Positions 31,491 through 40,135 of a DNA stretch of 64,000 nt are shown in pieces. The position numbers and the translations under genes are program-made. The stretch's first letter is position 1; each line of letters starts with the position of its first letter. A model generated the notes under the pieces. That model made no database searches. It saw nothing but the letters and a program-made list of their open reading frames with translations, and had not been told where the DNA came from. Source of the DNA: Pristimantibacillus sp052113225 (GTDB lineage: Bacteria; Bacillota; Bacilli; Paenibacillales; Paenibacillaceae); contig NZ_JBFRCT010000001.1 of assembly GCF_052113225.1 (NCBI RefSeq), forward strand, positions 1 through 64,000, given 5' to 3'.

Positions 31491-32870
31491 ATGCGGAAAA
31501 GTAAAATTCTTCTCCTGTCTTTTATTCTGATTCTGCTATTTACTTCAGCATGCAGTAACAATGGTGGTAGTAAGAATAATAACAATACAGGAGTTAACAG
31601 TACACCTGCACCTTCGGAATCGGCAGCCAACGAGTCTACCCCTGAAGCAATTAAGGAGGAGAGCGGAACCCCTGAGATGGATTTCGATATGGGTGGGAAA
31701 ACGATTAAATGGGTTTCCTGGTATGATGAATCCATTAAGGAAGATAATCCGGATAACATTCAGAGAAAGCAGAATCTAGATGAACTTATGAAAAAACATA
31801 ATTTTAAGATTGAATATGTCACGGTTGATTATGCGGAATACGCGAGTAAGGTTACGGCTTCCCTTTTAGCAGGAGAGCCGATTGGTGACATTATTCGTAT
31901 GGCAAGGCCTTGGATGATCCCATCGCTCGTGAAGCAGGATCTGTTCCACCCCGTAGATGAATATACAAAGAATGATAAGGTCTTTATTCAGCAATATACA
32001 AACGATTATTCGCAATATGAAGGAAGAGGTTATGGATTCCGATCTGGAATTAATGGTGCAGCATCAGGAATTTTCTATAACCGCACTCTAATGAATAAAT
32101 TAGGGATGAAACCGCTGCAGGATTATGTGAATGATAATGACTGGAACTGGGATACTTTCTCCCAGGTTGCCAAAGAGGCAAATAAAGATACGGATAATAA
32201 CGGCAAGCTGGATACATGGGGTCTAAGTACAGCTTCTATATTGGTGCAGGCGCTGGCTTCTAATGACGTCAATCTAGTTGCTGACGATAAACAGAATCTG
32301 GAGGATCCTAAAACAAAAGAAACCTTAGAATTTATATCTAAGCTAGCAACGGAGAATATTGCGAGACCAACTGAAGGCGGAGATTGGACAGAACCTGGAC
32401 AGTTCTTCCGTCAAGGCAATACTTTGATGTACGCGGGAAGTGATTATGAGATGGATTCCTTCAAAAAGGATATGCCAGATTTGGATATCGGCTTCGTTCC
32501 ATTTCCCAAAGGACCTAGTGCATTGGAATATTATTCTCATCTGACGATTCCGAACTACTTGACCATTCCAAATGTGGTCGATCATCCGGAACAACTGGTT
32601 TATATTTACGAGAAAATTAATGATATCGATTCGATTTATGATTATCCGAAGCAAGCATCACTGGAAACATTATTCAGTAACGAGGATGATATCAATAATG
32701 CCAAGACAGCAGGGGAGATAATTAATAGAGTAGATGGTAAGGACGGATACCCCAATATGCCTTATTATGAATTAGTTGGTGAAATTCTGGAAGGTGAATC
32801 GGTATCTACCGTAATTGACAAGTATAAAGTCCCATTTCAATCATCTATTGATGAGGTATGGAAAAAATAA
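31491..32870 (+). CDS. Extracellular solute-binding lipoprotein (family 1)
   Basis: A 459-residue binding protein of the type used by carbohydrate ABC importers. The signal sequence ends in a lipobox-like TSAC with Cys21 as lipid anchor, followed by a Ser/Asn-rich linker and the bilobed domain (MDFDMGGKTIKWVSW, ASKVTASLLAGEPIGDI). The ATG at 31491 is 9 bases after a six-G ribosome site; the ATG at 31482 abuts it. No permease or ATPase gene is beside it, so it is an orphan or works with components elsewhere. Confidence 0.88.
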   Translation: MRKSKILLLSFILILLFTSACSNNGGSKNNNNTGVNSTPAPSESAANESTPEAIKEESGTPEMDFDMGGKTIKWVSWYDESIKEDNPDNIQRKQNLDELMKKHNFKIEYVTVDYAEYASKVTASLLAGEPIGDIIRMARPWMIPSLVKQDLFHPVDEYTKNDKVFIQQYTNDYSQYEGRGYGFRSGINGAASGIFYNRTLMNKLGMKPLQDYVNDNDWNWDTFSQVAKEANKDTDNNGKLDTWGLSTASILVQALASNDVNLVADDKQNLEDPKTKETLEFISKLATENIARPTEGGDWTEPGQFFRQGNTLMYAGSDYEMDSFKKDMPDLDIGFVPFPKGPSALEYYSHLTIPNYLTIPNVVDHPEQLVYIYEKINDIDSIYDYPKQASLETLFSNEDDINNAKTAGEIINRVDGKDGYPNMPYYELVGEILEGESVSTVIDKYKVPFQSSIDEVWKK

Positions 32871-32885
32871 TGAAAGTTAGGACGA

Positions 32886-32924
32886 CAAAAAAACAGGTCC
32901 CCTTTACAGCTAATGGGGACCTGT
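32886..32924 (-). terminator. Rho-independent terminator (araC-type gene)
   Basis: ACAGGTCCCC pairs perfectly with GGGGACCTGT; on the minus strand seven T follow. It sits right after the stop of the AraC gene and may also end the solute-binding protein transcript. Confidence 0.85.
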
Positions 32925-32925
32925 A

Positions 32926-33735
32926 TTACTGGTAGCGCTCAAGTGAAAAGTTCATTTTTTTGGCACTAGACGGTGAATATCCTTTTAACTCCTTGAATAT
33001 CTTGCTGAAATAATAGATATCAAGGATTCCGCAGCGCTCTGCCGCTTCCTTTACAGTGAAATCACCGGAAGACAGCATCATCTCTGCATTATTGATCCGG
33101 ATGCGATTGACATACTCCTTAAACGACAGCCCGGTATTTTGCTTAAATAACTTACCAAAGTAAACGGGGTGAAGTCCTAAACCTCCCGCCAGATCGTTAA
33201 TAGCAATATTTTCTGAATAATTCTCCGTTATATATGTTGTTAGCTTCTTTATCCGAGGATCAATAGTATTAGGAATATTTCGGTAAAAATTGCACAATAG
33301 ACGGTGGAGGATTAATTCAAATAATGCACGTGCTTGAATTTGATAATAGGGTTGCTTATTCATCCACACATGATTAAATTCATGTAAATAGCTTAGGATT
33401 TCTTTCGTGACAGCTCTTTTTGTTAATCCTCTGAAGGGGAGCTGAACATGATTATGAGGATCTGCCCAATAGAAATTAAAGGGATAGGAATGCATTGGAG
33501 ATTCATTAAAAGTATGAGCCTCGCGGATGCTTCCCCCTGGCACATAGATGAGATCACCTGCTTCAGCGGTAAATTTCTCTCCGTCTATGTAATAATTAGA
33601 CTTTCCCTCGATAACAAAGGTTAGATCATGGAAACTAATCTTTGCTTTTTGTATCGTCCAACTCGGAAAACATCTTCTGTCAACAAATAAAAAGATATTG
33701 GGGACAAGATAGGGATGATACTCTAGTTCCATCAT
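32926..33735 (-). CDS. AraC-family transcriptional regulator
   Basis: A 269-residue regulator: an N-terminal cupin sensor (DLTFVIEGKSNYYIDGEKF, YVPGGSIREA) and a C-terminal pair of helix-turn-helices (IAINDLAGGLGLHPVYFGKLFK and FTVKEAAERCGILDIYYFSKIFK regions). The ATG-ATG at 33735 follows TAGGAGG. Such proteins sense sugars and activate uptake or degradation genes. It is convergent with the binding-protein gene and divergent from the isomerase, so both may be targets. Confidence 0.9.
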   Translation of the reverse strand: MMELEYHPYLVPNIFLFVDRRCFPSWTIQKAKISFHDLTFVIEGKSNYYIDGEKFTAEAGDLIYVPGGSIREAHTFNESPMHSYPFNFYWADPHNHVQLPFRGLTKRAVTKEILSYLHEFNHVWMNKQPYYQIQARALFELILHRLLCNFYRNIPNTIDPRIKKLTTYITENYSENIAINDLAGGLGLHPVYFGKLFKQNTGLSFKEYVNRIRINNAEMMLSSGDFTVKEAAERCGILDIYYFSKIFKELKGYSPSSAKKMNFSLERYQ

Positions 33736-33792
33736 GTTTAGCCTCCTATGCAAGTTAAGCATACTGTCTACAATGAAAGGGAGATCATTCGT

Positions 33793-34617
33793 ATGATAAC
33801 ACTAACTGGTTTTGCTGATGAAATATCAACTGATTTGAAAATACAGCTAGATGTTCTCGAATCGGAACAAATCCGTCATCTTGAGCTTAGAGGAGTATGG
33901 GGTAAAAACATATTGCAGCTTACGGATGAGGAAGCCATCAAAGTAAAGGCAATATTGCAGGAGAGGGGATTTAAAGTATCCTCTATCGGCTCTCCTATTG
34001 GAAAAATGAGCATAACGGATAATTTTGAGCCGCATTATGAAGAGGCTAAGAAGGCAATTCGACTGGCTGCTTTTTTTAAAGCCCAATACATCCGTATTTT
34101 TTCTTTCTATATTCCTGCAGGTGAACATGTCCACTATCGATCGGAAGTCATTTCCCGCATGCAGAGTCTTGTACAACTGGCGGAGAGAGCGGGCATCGTA
34201 CTGCTGCATGAGAATGAAAGCCATATTTATGGAGATACCGGAGAACGTTGCCGTGACCTGTTGGAATCCATTGCTTCACATAATTTGAAAGCGGCTTTTG
34301 ATCCGGCTAACTTTGTGCAATGCAAGGTAAAGCCCGTGTCTGAGGCATATCCGTTATTGGATGAATATATTACTTATATTCATATTAAAGACGCTAAATC
34401 GGAGAACGGCTCTGTTGTCCCATCGGGTGATGGGGACGGACAGATAAGGCAGCTGCTTCAGGCGCTGGATCACAAAGGCTACCATGGATTCATGTCATTG
34501 GAACCGCATTTGCAAGCCAGTGGTAAGTTTGCCGGGCTTAACAAAGCAGAATTATTCATTGTTGCAACAAGAGCGATCAAACAATTGTTAAAGGAACAGA
34601 ATATAGCTTGGTCATAA
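33793..34617 (+). CDS. Sugar phosphate isomerase/epimerase-like TIM-barrel protein
   Basis: A 274-residue protein of the xylose isomerase-like AP-endonuclease-2 fold. Metal-site stretches include LLHENESHIYGDT, AAFDPANF, YIHIKDAK and MSLEPHL, in the order seen in sugar epimerases of this fold. AAAGGGAG precedes the ATG. It is divergent from the AraC gene with 57 bases between starts. It likely works on the sugar recognised by the neighbouring binding protein and regulator. Confidence 0.85.
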   Translation: MITLTGFADEISTDLKIQLDVLESEQIRHLELRGVWGKNILQLTDEEAIKVKAILQERGFKVSSIGSPIGKMSITDNFEPHYEEAKKAIRLAAFFKAQYIRIFSFYIPAGEHVHYRSEVISRMQSLVQLAERAGIVLLHENESHIYGDTGERCRDLLESIASHNLKAAFDPANFVQCKVKPVSEAYPLLDEYITYIHIKDAKSENGSVVPSGDGDGQIRQLLQALDHKGYHGFMSLEPHLQASGKFAGLNKAELFIVATRAIKQLLKEQNIAWS

Positions 34618-34663
34618 TCTTATGAAACTCTGTGACCGGTTGTTATGTTTTATTTCTTTTATG

Positions 34664-34754
34664 ATAGGGTTGCAGTTATAAGATTTCAAGATTTTCTGGA
34701 AAACCCTATAATTGCTAAGGTGAAAAAGCTATAAATCGGCAGGTGAAACCCTGC
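34664..34754. other. Region with two stem-loops, no gene
   Basis: ATAGGGTT (34664-34671) pairs with AACCCTAT (34702-34709), and GCAGG (34739-34743) with CCTGC (34750-34754). They lie in the 3' region of the isomerase transcript ahead of its terminator. No ORF seen. Possibly RNA structure, possibly chance. Confidence 0.3.
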
Positions 34755-34756
34755 AC

Positions 34757-34802
34757 ATAAAAAAAACAGCGAACGCTTCGTAAAGCGCATCGCTTTTTTT
34801 TG
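34757..34802. terminator. Bidirectional terminator
   Basis: AGCGA-CGCTT pairs with AAGCG-TCGCT around a short loop, with nine A before and eight T after. It lies between convergent genes (isomerase and Dabb protein). Confidence 0.82.
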
Positions 34803-34804
34803 TG

Positions 34805-35098
34805 TTACACTTCGATATTGGCAGCAATGCTGTCTTCTCGGCCGTACTCACGAATGAGTGCCGCAACCTCTTGGTGATGCGGGTTCGGGCCGTATGCCTC
34901 AAGCGCTGCTTGGTCTTCGAATCTGACACGTAGCACAAGTTGGTAGCCTTTGTTGTTGTCAGAGAAATTAATACCTGCGTTTACTTCTACGACACCAGTC
35001 AAGTGTTGTTTCAATGCTTTGAAACGCGCAACGATTTCCTCCAGCTGTGTGAGGGTTGTTTGCTCGCCGAATTTTACTAAAATAGTGCGATCGATCAT
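34805..35098 (-). CDS. Stress-response Dabb-domain protein
   Basis: A 97-residue dimeric alpha-beta barrel protein (TILVKFGEQTT, the LVLRVRFEDQAALEAYGPNPHHQEV-type segment with the family's PxH). Members occur in stress responses and some polyketide cyclases; in bacteria the role is mostly unknown. The ATG at 35098 has GAGAGG upstream; the longer frame is not supported. Confidence 0.85.
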   Translation of the reverse strand: MIDRTILVKFGEQTTLTQLEEIVARFKALKQHLTGVVEVNAGINFSDNNKGYQLVLRVRFEDQAALEAYGPNPHHQEVAALIREYGREDSIAANIEV

Positions 35099-35203
35099 GT
35101 AAAGATCCTCTCCTTCCTCAAAATCTATAGCCTTAAGCAATATAGCATGAAAAGTGAAAGCTTTTCCAGTTCATTGTACGAACATCTTATAGGAGGATAT
35201 GAA

Positions 35204-35263
35204 ATGACTATTATAAATATTGAATATGATTTTACTTTGTATGGAGCGGAGAATTCAGCATGA
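35204..35263 (+). CDS. 19-codon upstream ORF overlapping lysE-type gene
   Basis: MTIINIEYDFTLYGAENSA, preceded by a perfect AGGAGG about eight bases away. Its stop overlaps the start of the LysE gene in an ATGA, so translation of the exporter is probably coupled to it. It may be a regulatory leader peptide or a gene relic that still supplies the ribosome site. Confidence 0.5.
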   Translation: MTIINIEYDFTLYGAENSA

Positions 35264-35868
35264 GTATGTGGAGTGGGGTAGTCGTAGGATTGTCAATCGC
35301 AGCACCTGTAGGGCCGATTGGCGTGTTGTGTATGAAGAGAACGATTAATCAAGGCAGGCGGTATGGCTTCTTATCGGGGCTTGGAGCTGCTTCTGCAGAT
35401 GCCGTATATGGCTTGATTGCAGCGATTGGATTTACAACATTAACGAACTTGCTAGTGGAACAACAGATGTGGATAAGCTTGATAGGCGGTCTATTCCTTT
35501 GTTATTTAGGGTATCAATCGGTAAAGGCATTGCCGATAGGTAATCAGGAGATTCCGCTAAACAGTGGTCTGCTCCGAGCTTATTTAACGACATTTTTCCT
35601 AACCCTAACGAATCCTATGACCATTCTATCGTTTGTAGCTATTTTTGCTGGAATCCAGCACTCGACGGAAGCGACAACGGGTGACTCGCTGCTGCTTGTC
35701 CTAGGCATTTTCTTTGGCTCCTTGCTGTGGTGGCTGCAGCTTGCTGTTGTTATAGGGGCGATCAGACAAGCTCTAAATCAGACAGTGATGAGAGGGATTA
35801 GTATTTTGTCCGGTATAGTTCTGTTGTTATTCGGTGTATGGTCAATCGTGTCTGAATTGGAAGTATAG
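35260..35868 (+). CDS. LysE-family amino acid exporter
   Basis: A 202-residue membrane protein with six helices and the LysE/RhtB signature at the N-terminus (VVVGLSIAAPVGPIGVLCMKRTINQGRRYG). Members export lysine, homoserine, threonine or other metabolites. Its start overlaps a 19-codon ORF with a much stronger ribosome site. The second loop contains TLTNPMTILSF, conserved in the family. Confidence 0.9.
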   Translation: MSMWSGVVVGLSIAAPVGPIGVLCMKRTINQGRRYGFLSGLGAASADAVYGLIAAIGFTTLTNLLVEQQMWISLIGGLFLCYLGYQSVKALPIGNQEIPLNSGLLRAYLTTFFLTLTNPMTILSFVAIFAGIQHSTEATTGDSLLLVLGIFFGSLLWWLQLAVVIGAIRQALNQTVMRGISILSGIVLLLFGVWSIVSELEV

Positions 35869-35879
35869 GAAGTCATTGA

Positions 35880-36344
35880 CAATGGGTATATAAAGGCACG
35901 TTCCACAAATTTGAAGCCGAAATAGATGCCGATCCTGCGGATTTGACTACGGCAGAGCTTAGCTTCAGCATCGATCTTAGCAGCATTGATATCCGTAATG
36001 CAGACCGTGATAATCATCTTCGCACGGGCGACTTTTTCGATATTGCCCAGTTCCCTGCATTGACCTTCAAATCAACGAACATCGTAAAGACCGATGATGA
36101 TGAATATGATGTAACAGGCGAAGTGAGCTTACATGGCGTTACGCGCTCGGAGACATTCTCAGTAACCTTTGAAGGTGCAGGCAAAGATCCTTGGGGCAAT
36201 GAAAAAGCCGGCTTCAGCGGTAAGGGCTCCATCAAACGCAGCGATTATGGCCTGACTTATAATGCAGCACTGGAAGCAGGCGGGGTACTGATTGGCGACG
36301 AAGTGAAAATTTCGATCGAAATCGAAGTCGGAAAACAAGCATAA
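35880..36344 (+). pseudogene. YceI-family protein, 5'-truncated
   Basis: The frame opens after a stop at 35877 and reads QWVYKGTFHKFEAEIDADPA, then a normal YceI domain to a proper C-terminus (SIKRSDYGL, GDEVKISIEIE). The usual first 35 or so residues, including the start and WxxDxxHS motif, are missing. YceI proteins bind polyisoprenoids in a lipocalin-like barrel; loss of the first strands should break it. A TTG at 35943 could give 133 residues but lacks a ribosome site. Confidence 0.75.
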
Positions 36345-36359
36345 TCTCGATTAAATGAC

Positions 36360-36400
36360 AAGGGGATTCACCTTATAAAAAGGTGAGTCCTTTCTTTATT
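36360..36400 (+). terminator. Rho-independent terminator
   Basis: The stem AAGGGGATTCACCTT pairs with AAGGTGAGTCCTT (with bulge), followed by TCTTTATTT. Ends the lysE/yceI transcript. Confidence 0.75.
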
Positions 36401-36501
36401 TGAGCTGTTTGCGGCTGCTATTATAAACGGTGCAGTCGTTTATGTTTTTCCTGCTAGATCCTTTGACTTAAGCGCCTTTAAAGTGATATATTTAGCGGAG
36501 T

Positions 36502-36756
36502 TTGTTTTTACGTGTTAAGGAAAGGGATGCAAAACGAGTGACCACAAGCGAAGACATCACGAAACCGAAATTAATACCTACAAAAATTTTAAAATGCAAA
36601 AATCCTGACTGTAAAGCATGGATCAGGGACGAAATGGCAGCGGGAGATGCATTGTGCCCGATGTGCAAAGGTCCAATGGCCAGAAGCATGAAACACTTGC
36701 CGGCTCTACAAAAGAAAGCAAAGCCAAAGCCGCGTAAGCCAAAGTCGGAATTTTAA
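36502..36756 (+). CDS. YdjO-like cold-inducible zinc-ribbon protein
   Basis: An 84-residue protein with two Cys pairs (CKNPDC and CPMC) forming a zinc ribbon and a basic Lys/Pro tail. The CKAWIRDEM and MKHLPAL stretches resemble B. subtilis YdjO, induced by cold. The start is uncertain: TTG at 36502 has GCGGAG directly before it; GTG at 36538 has AAGGAAAGGG at wider spacing and would give 72 residues. Probably monocistronic. Confidence 0.75.
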   Translation: MFLRVKERDAKRVTTSEDITKPKLIPTKILKCKNPDCKAWIRDEMAAGDALCPMCKGPMARSMKHLPALQKKAKPKPRKPKSEF

Positions 36757-36779
36757 GCTTTCAACTATGGGGGAATAGC

Positions 36780-36810
36780 CAAACGGCTGCGTTCGAGACG
36801 CAGCCGTTTG
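36780..36810 (+). terminator. Hairpin before DinG-like helicase gene
   Basis: CAAACGGCTGCG pairs perfectly with CGCAGCCGTTTG over a 7-base loop. The following bases have few T, so termination would be weak; it ends 21 bases before the next start codon and could also affect its translation. Confidence 0.6.
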
Positions 36811-36831
36811 TGCGTTATGGAGGAACGATTA

Positions 36832-38793
36832 GTGAGTAGTCATTATCCATTTGAGTTTGATCCGAAGCTGCCGTTCATTCAGCAGGCAAGTGATTGGATT
36901 GCGGACGTCTTTTATGAACAATTGCCGGAAGCGGGATTCGAGGTTCGCGATGAACAGATCTATATGGCATTCCAGCTCGAGAGAGCCTATGCCGAGAAAC
37001 AGACGATCTTCGCAGAAGCTGGAGTAGGCACGGGGAAAACACTTGCTTATTTGCTGTATGCCATCAGCTATGCCCGTTATACAAGAAAACCGGCCATAAT
37101 CGCTTGTGCCGATGAGTCATTAATTGAGCAGCTTGTGAAGCCCGAAGGGGATATCGCGAAGCTGGCTCGTTATTTGGATTTTACGATCGATGCAAGGCTT
37201 GGAAAATCACCTGATCAATATATTTGTTTAAATAAACTGGATGATGCGAGAGCCGCGTTCGATGAAGATGTTGAAGCTTTCGATGAAATATTCCGTGGGC
37301 TGCCGTCTTTCGTTCATGCTCCAGTAACGATGCAGAGCTTCCATCCTTACGGCAACCGTAAACAATATCCGGAGTTAAATGATGGGCAATGGGCCAAGCT
37401 GGGTTGGGATGTATTCCAGGATTGTCTCGTCTGCAGCAGAAGACATCGCTGCGGCCAGACGTTGTCACGTGATCATTACCGCAAGGCTGCCGACCTCATT
37501 ATTTGTTCGCATGATTTCTATATGGAGCATGTGTGGACGTATGAAGCACGCAAACGTGAGGGACAGCTTCCACTGCTGCCTGAACATAGCTCGGTTGTAT
37601 TTGACGAAGGACATCTGCTTGAGACGGCGGCGCAGAAGGCGCTGACCTATAAGCTGAACCATGGTGTGTTCGAGAGTATCATCACTCGACTTCTCCAGGA
37701 TGAAATCCGCGAATCTCTGGCGCTGGCTGTTGAAGAAGCCATTGTTCAAAGTGATCATTTATTCGCATTAATTGCTCGCCAGAGTAAGGCTGTACCGGCC
37801 TCTAACCGCAAGGAAGTACTCTGGAATGATCAATTAGTCCGTGAAGTGAATCGTCTGCAGGACATACTTAGCTCGATCGAAGAGGAGCTTGTATTTGAGA
37901 GTGGTCTGTTCACGATCGACGATTATCAGCTTAAGATTGTTGAAGAGCATATCGAAATGATTCAATTCGCTTTATCCCTGTTCAAGAGAGATGAGAAACC
38001 GATCAGCTGGGCTTCAGAGGACAAAGATGGTTTTACTCTTGTCATCATGCCAAGATGGGTGAAGGAAGTGTTGAAGGAGCAGGTCTTTGCGAAGAAAATG
38101 CCTATCGTCTTCTCATCTGCTACTTTATCTGTCGGAGGTGCATTTGATTATATCAAGGACAGTCTAGGGATTGATCAGGCTATGTCGTTCTCGGTGCCTT
38201 CTCCGTACGACTACGATGAGCAGATGAAGGTCTTGATGCCGCATAAGTCTGAAGCCGAGATGACATGGGCAGAGAAGATGAGTACGGCAACGAAGCTGCT
38301 GGAGCAAAAGGGCGGACGTACCTTGTTCCTCTTCCCATCGATGGAGGAGCTGGTGAAGTTCCGCGATCAGGCATCTGAGCTTGGTTTGACGAACGGTTAC
38401 CGCTTCTTGTTCGAGGGGGCTGCTGAGATCAGCCATCTGATCGCAGAATTCCAGCACGACGAGACAAGCGTGCTGTGCGCTGTGACCTTGTGGGAGGGGC
38501 TGGACATTCCAGGACCATCCTTATCGCAAGTCATCATGTGGTCGCTGCCATTCCCGCCGAATGATCCGGTCTTCCAAGCTAGACGCAGCGATGCTGCGAA
38601 TCCGTTCGCGGATGTGGATATGCCGTATATGCTGCTGCGCTTAAGACAGGGAATAGGTCGTCTCATAAGGGCGCGTGATGATCGCGGCTCGATTGTGATT
38701 TTCGGACATGAACTGAAGGACGAGGCCGTGCATAAGCAGGTGCTGGGCGTATTGCCCGCTGGCGTTTCCATCGAGGATGTAAACCAAATTTAA
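36832..38793 (+). CDS. DinG/Rad3-type DNA helicase (YpvA-like)
   Basis: A 653-residue superfamily 2 helicase. Walker A AEAGVGTGKT (61-70), DEGH box (258-261), and helicase motifs V-VI near the C-terminus (QGIGRLIRARDDRG). Four cysteines, Cys132, Cys198, Cys201 and Cys207, are placed as in the iron-sulfur domain of DinG/XPD helicases. It resembles B. subtilis YpvA and probably unwinds DNA in repair. The GTG at 36832 is eight bases after GGAGG; the frame begins slightly earlier without a better site. Confidence 0.9.
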   Translation: MSSHYPFEFDPKLPFIQQASDWIADVFYEQLPEAGFEVRDEQIYMAFQLERAYAEKQTIFAEAGVGTGKTLAYLLYAISYARYTRKPAIIACADESLIEQLVKPEGDIAKLARYLDFTIDARLGKSPDQYICLNKLDDARAAFDEDVEAFDEIFRGLPSFVHAPVTMQSFHPYGNRKQYPELNDGQWAKLGWDVFQDCLVCSRRHRCGQTLSRDHYRKAADLIICSHDFYMEHVWTYEARKREGQLPLLPEHSSVVFDEGHLLETAAQKALTYKLNHGVFESIITRLLQDEIRESLALAVEEAIVQSDHLFALIARQSKAVPASNRKEVLWNDQLVREVNRLQDILSSIEEELVFESGLFTIDDYQLKIVEEHIEMIQFALSLFKRDEKPISWASEDKDGFTLVIMPRWVKEVLKEQVFAKKMPIVFSSATLSVGGAFDYIKDSLGIDQAMSFSVPSPYDYDEQMKVLMPHKSEAEMTWAEKMSTATKLLEQKGGRTLFLFPSMEELVKFRDQASELGLTNGYRFLFEGAAEISHLIAEFQHDETSVLCAVTLWEGLDIPGPSLSQVIMWSLPFPPNDPVFQARRSDAANPFADVDMPYMLLRLRQGIGRLIRARDDRGSIVIFGHELKDEAVHKQVLGVLPAGVSIEDVNQI

Positions 38794-38803
38794 CTTAAAG
38801 TTA

Positions 38804-38836
38804 CCAAGAAGAGCCTAGTGCTCTTCTTGGTTTTTT
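38804..38836 (+). terminator. Rho-independent terminator
   Basis: CCAAGAAGAGC pairs perfectly with GCTCTTCTTGG, followed by six T. Confidence 0.92.
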
Positions 38837-38919
38837 GTTCTTCTTAAGTGTGTGTATCCGTATTGAAAACAGTTTGGTAAAATGTAGGAGGTATAAACCA
38901 TTTGATTATGAGGTGACAG

Positions 38920-39468
38920 ATGATCCGGATTATAATATTGTTATTGCTTGCCCTAACTGTATTATCAGGATGCAGTTACTCAACACTAGAGGAAGCCATT
39001 CAAAAGAAATGGGATGACCCTATTGAAGTACTGTACATTGACGAGGAACATCAAAGTGTCATTTTTCTTGATCCTTCGCAAGATAACCCAAACCATAGCG
39101 TATATGTGTACAGTACATTCGAGAAAAGCAGGCATGCTTACCGGTATTCAACGGACCCGGAATATGGTACGTCATTTAGCGTTCAAGGCGATCTAATCCC
39201 TTTTTTATTCAAATGGAACGGTGGAGACAAGAAAACGGATAATGTGATTTGGGGAGCGATACGCTCCAATGTGACGGTGAAAGAAATCGCGGTTACGTGC
39301 ATACCAAGAAATGATGACAGCAATGAGATTAAATTTAAGATTCCTGTTCATAATCAAGCTTTTATCTATTATCCAGAATTGGATTTTCAGAATTCTTCAT
39401 ATTCGTGGAGTATTAAAGCGGAAGCCCTTGATGAGAACGGAAAAGTTATCGCTGATTCGGGATATTAG
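38920..39468 (+). CDS. Lipoprotein, unknown function
   Basis: A 182-residue exported protein: a short hydrophobic signal ends in a lipobox LSGC (Cys18), so it is lipid-anchored outside the membrane. The mature part is beta-rich with no family I recognise. GAGGTGACAG precedes the ATG. A GNAT gene follows after 24 bases. Confidence 0.75.
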   Translation: MIRIIILLLLALTVLSGCSYSTLEEAIQKKWDDPIEVLYIDEEHQSVIFLDPSQDNPNHSVYVYSTFEKSRHAYRYSTDPEYGTSFSVQGDLIPFLFKWNGGDKKTDNVIWGAIRSNVTVKEIAVTCIPRNDDSNEIKFKIPVHNQAFIYYPELDFQNSSYSWSIKAEALDENGKVIADSGY

Positions 39469-39492
39469 AATGGATAAGAAAGGACGATATAC

Positions 39493-39948
39493 ATGATTCA
39501 TTTAGAAAGAGTATCTGCTGATCATGAAGATTTTCAGCAATTAATAACGCTGCTGGACAAAGACCTTTGGAGCAGATATCCGGATACGCAGCAGTTTTTT
39601 GATGTACATAATAAGGTCAGTCTTGATGCAAAAGCGGTTGTTGCCTATGTAGATGGAAAGCCTGTCGGATGCGGATGTTACCGCGAGACAAGAGATGAAC
39701 AGACCGTTGAGATCAAGCGGATGTTTGTGAAAGAAACAGCAAGAGGCAAAGGCATAGCTCAATCCATTGTTAGAGAGCTTGAAAAGTGGGCGGTAGAGGA
39801 AGGAAAGCAGCAGGCACTACTAGAAACGGGGACTAATCAGCCTGAGGCCATATCGCTGTATAAGAAATTAGGGTATGAACAAATTGCCAATTATGATCCT
39901 TATATTGGTAGTGAAGAAAGCGTGTGTATGGGAAAAGAATTGGCATAA
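39493..39948 (+). CDS. GNAT N-acetyltransferase
   Basis: A 151-residue GNAT. Motif A is EIKRMFVKETARGKGIAQS with the acetyl-CoA loop RGKGIA, and the later ISLYKKLGYEQI motif B is clear. Resembles small stand-alone GNATs of Bacillales. AAAGGA precedes the ATG. Substrate unknown. Confidence 0.88.
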   Translation: MIHLERVSADHEDFQQLITLLDKDLWSRYPDTQQFFDVHNKVSLDAKAVVAYVDGKPVGCGCYRETRDEQTVEIKRMFVKETARGKGIAQSIVRELEKWAVEEGKQQALLETGTNQPEAISLYKKLGYEQIANYDPYIGSEESVCMGKELA

Positions 39949-39966
39949 AGAAAATATCACCATGAT

Positions 39967-40002
39967 TATAAAAGAGAAGCCTGAGGGTTTCTCTTTTATT
40001 TG
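39967..40002. terminator. Rho-independent terminator
   Basis: ATAAAAGAGAA-CC pairs with GG-TTCTCTTTTAT, with T and A runs on both sides. Confidence 0.82.
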
Positions 40003-40036
40003 TGTTTACGACTAAAGGTTTACAACTTAATGATTA

Positions 40037-40053
40037 TTGAAAGCGATTTCGAA
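40037..40053. promoter_or_regulatory. Candidate cre (CcpA) site before germination operon
   Basis: TTGAAAGCGATTTCGAA agrees with the cre consensus (WTGNNARCGNWWWCAWW) at all but one position. It lies 83 bases before the gerA-type start codon. CcpA control of a germination receptor would be unusual. Confidence 0.45.
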
Positions 40054-40135
40054 TATCATCACGATAAACTTTGGAACTATTGGATATAATACACAACTGG
40101 ACGCTTGCTTAAACGTTTTGAGGAGGGATATGCGC

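Noticed and set aside
33748..33768. Small dyad TATGC/GCATA in the gap between AraC and isomerase genes
   Set aside because: Only five bases per arm and AT-rich; chance is likely.
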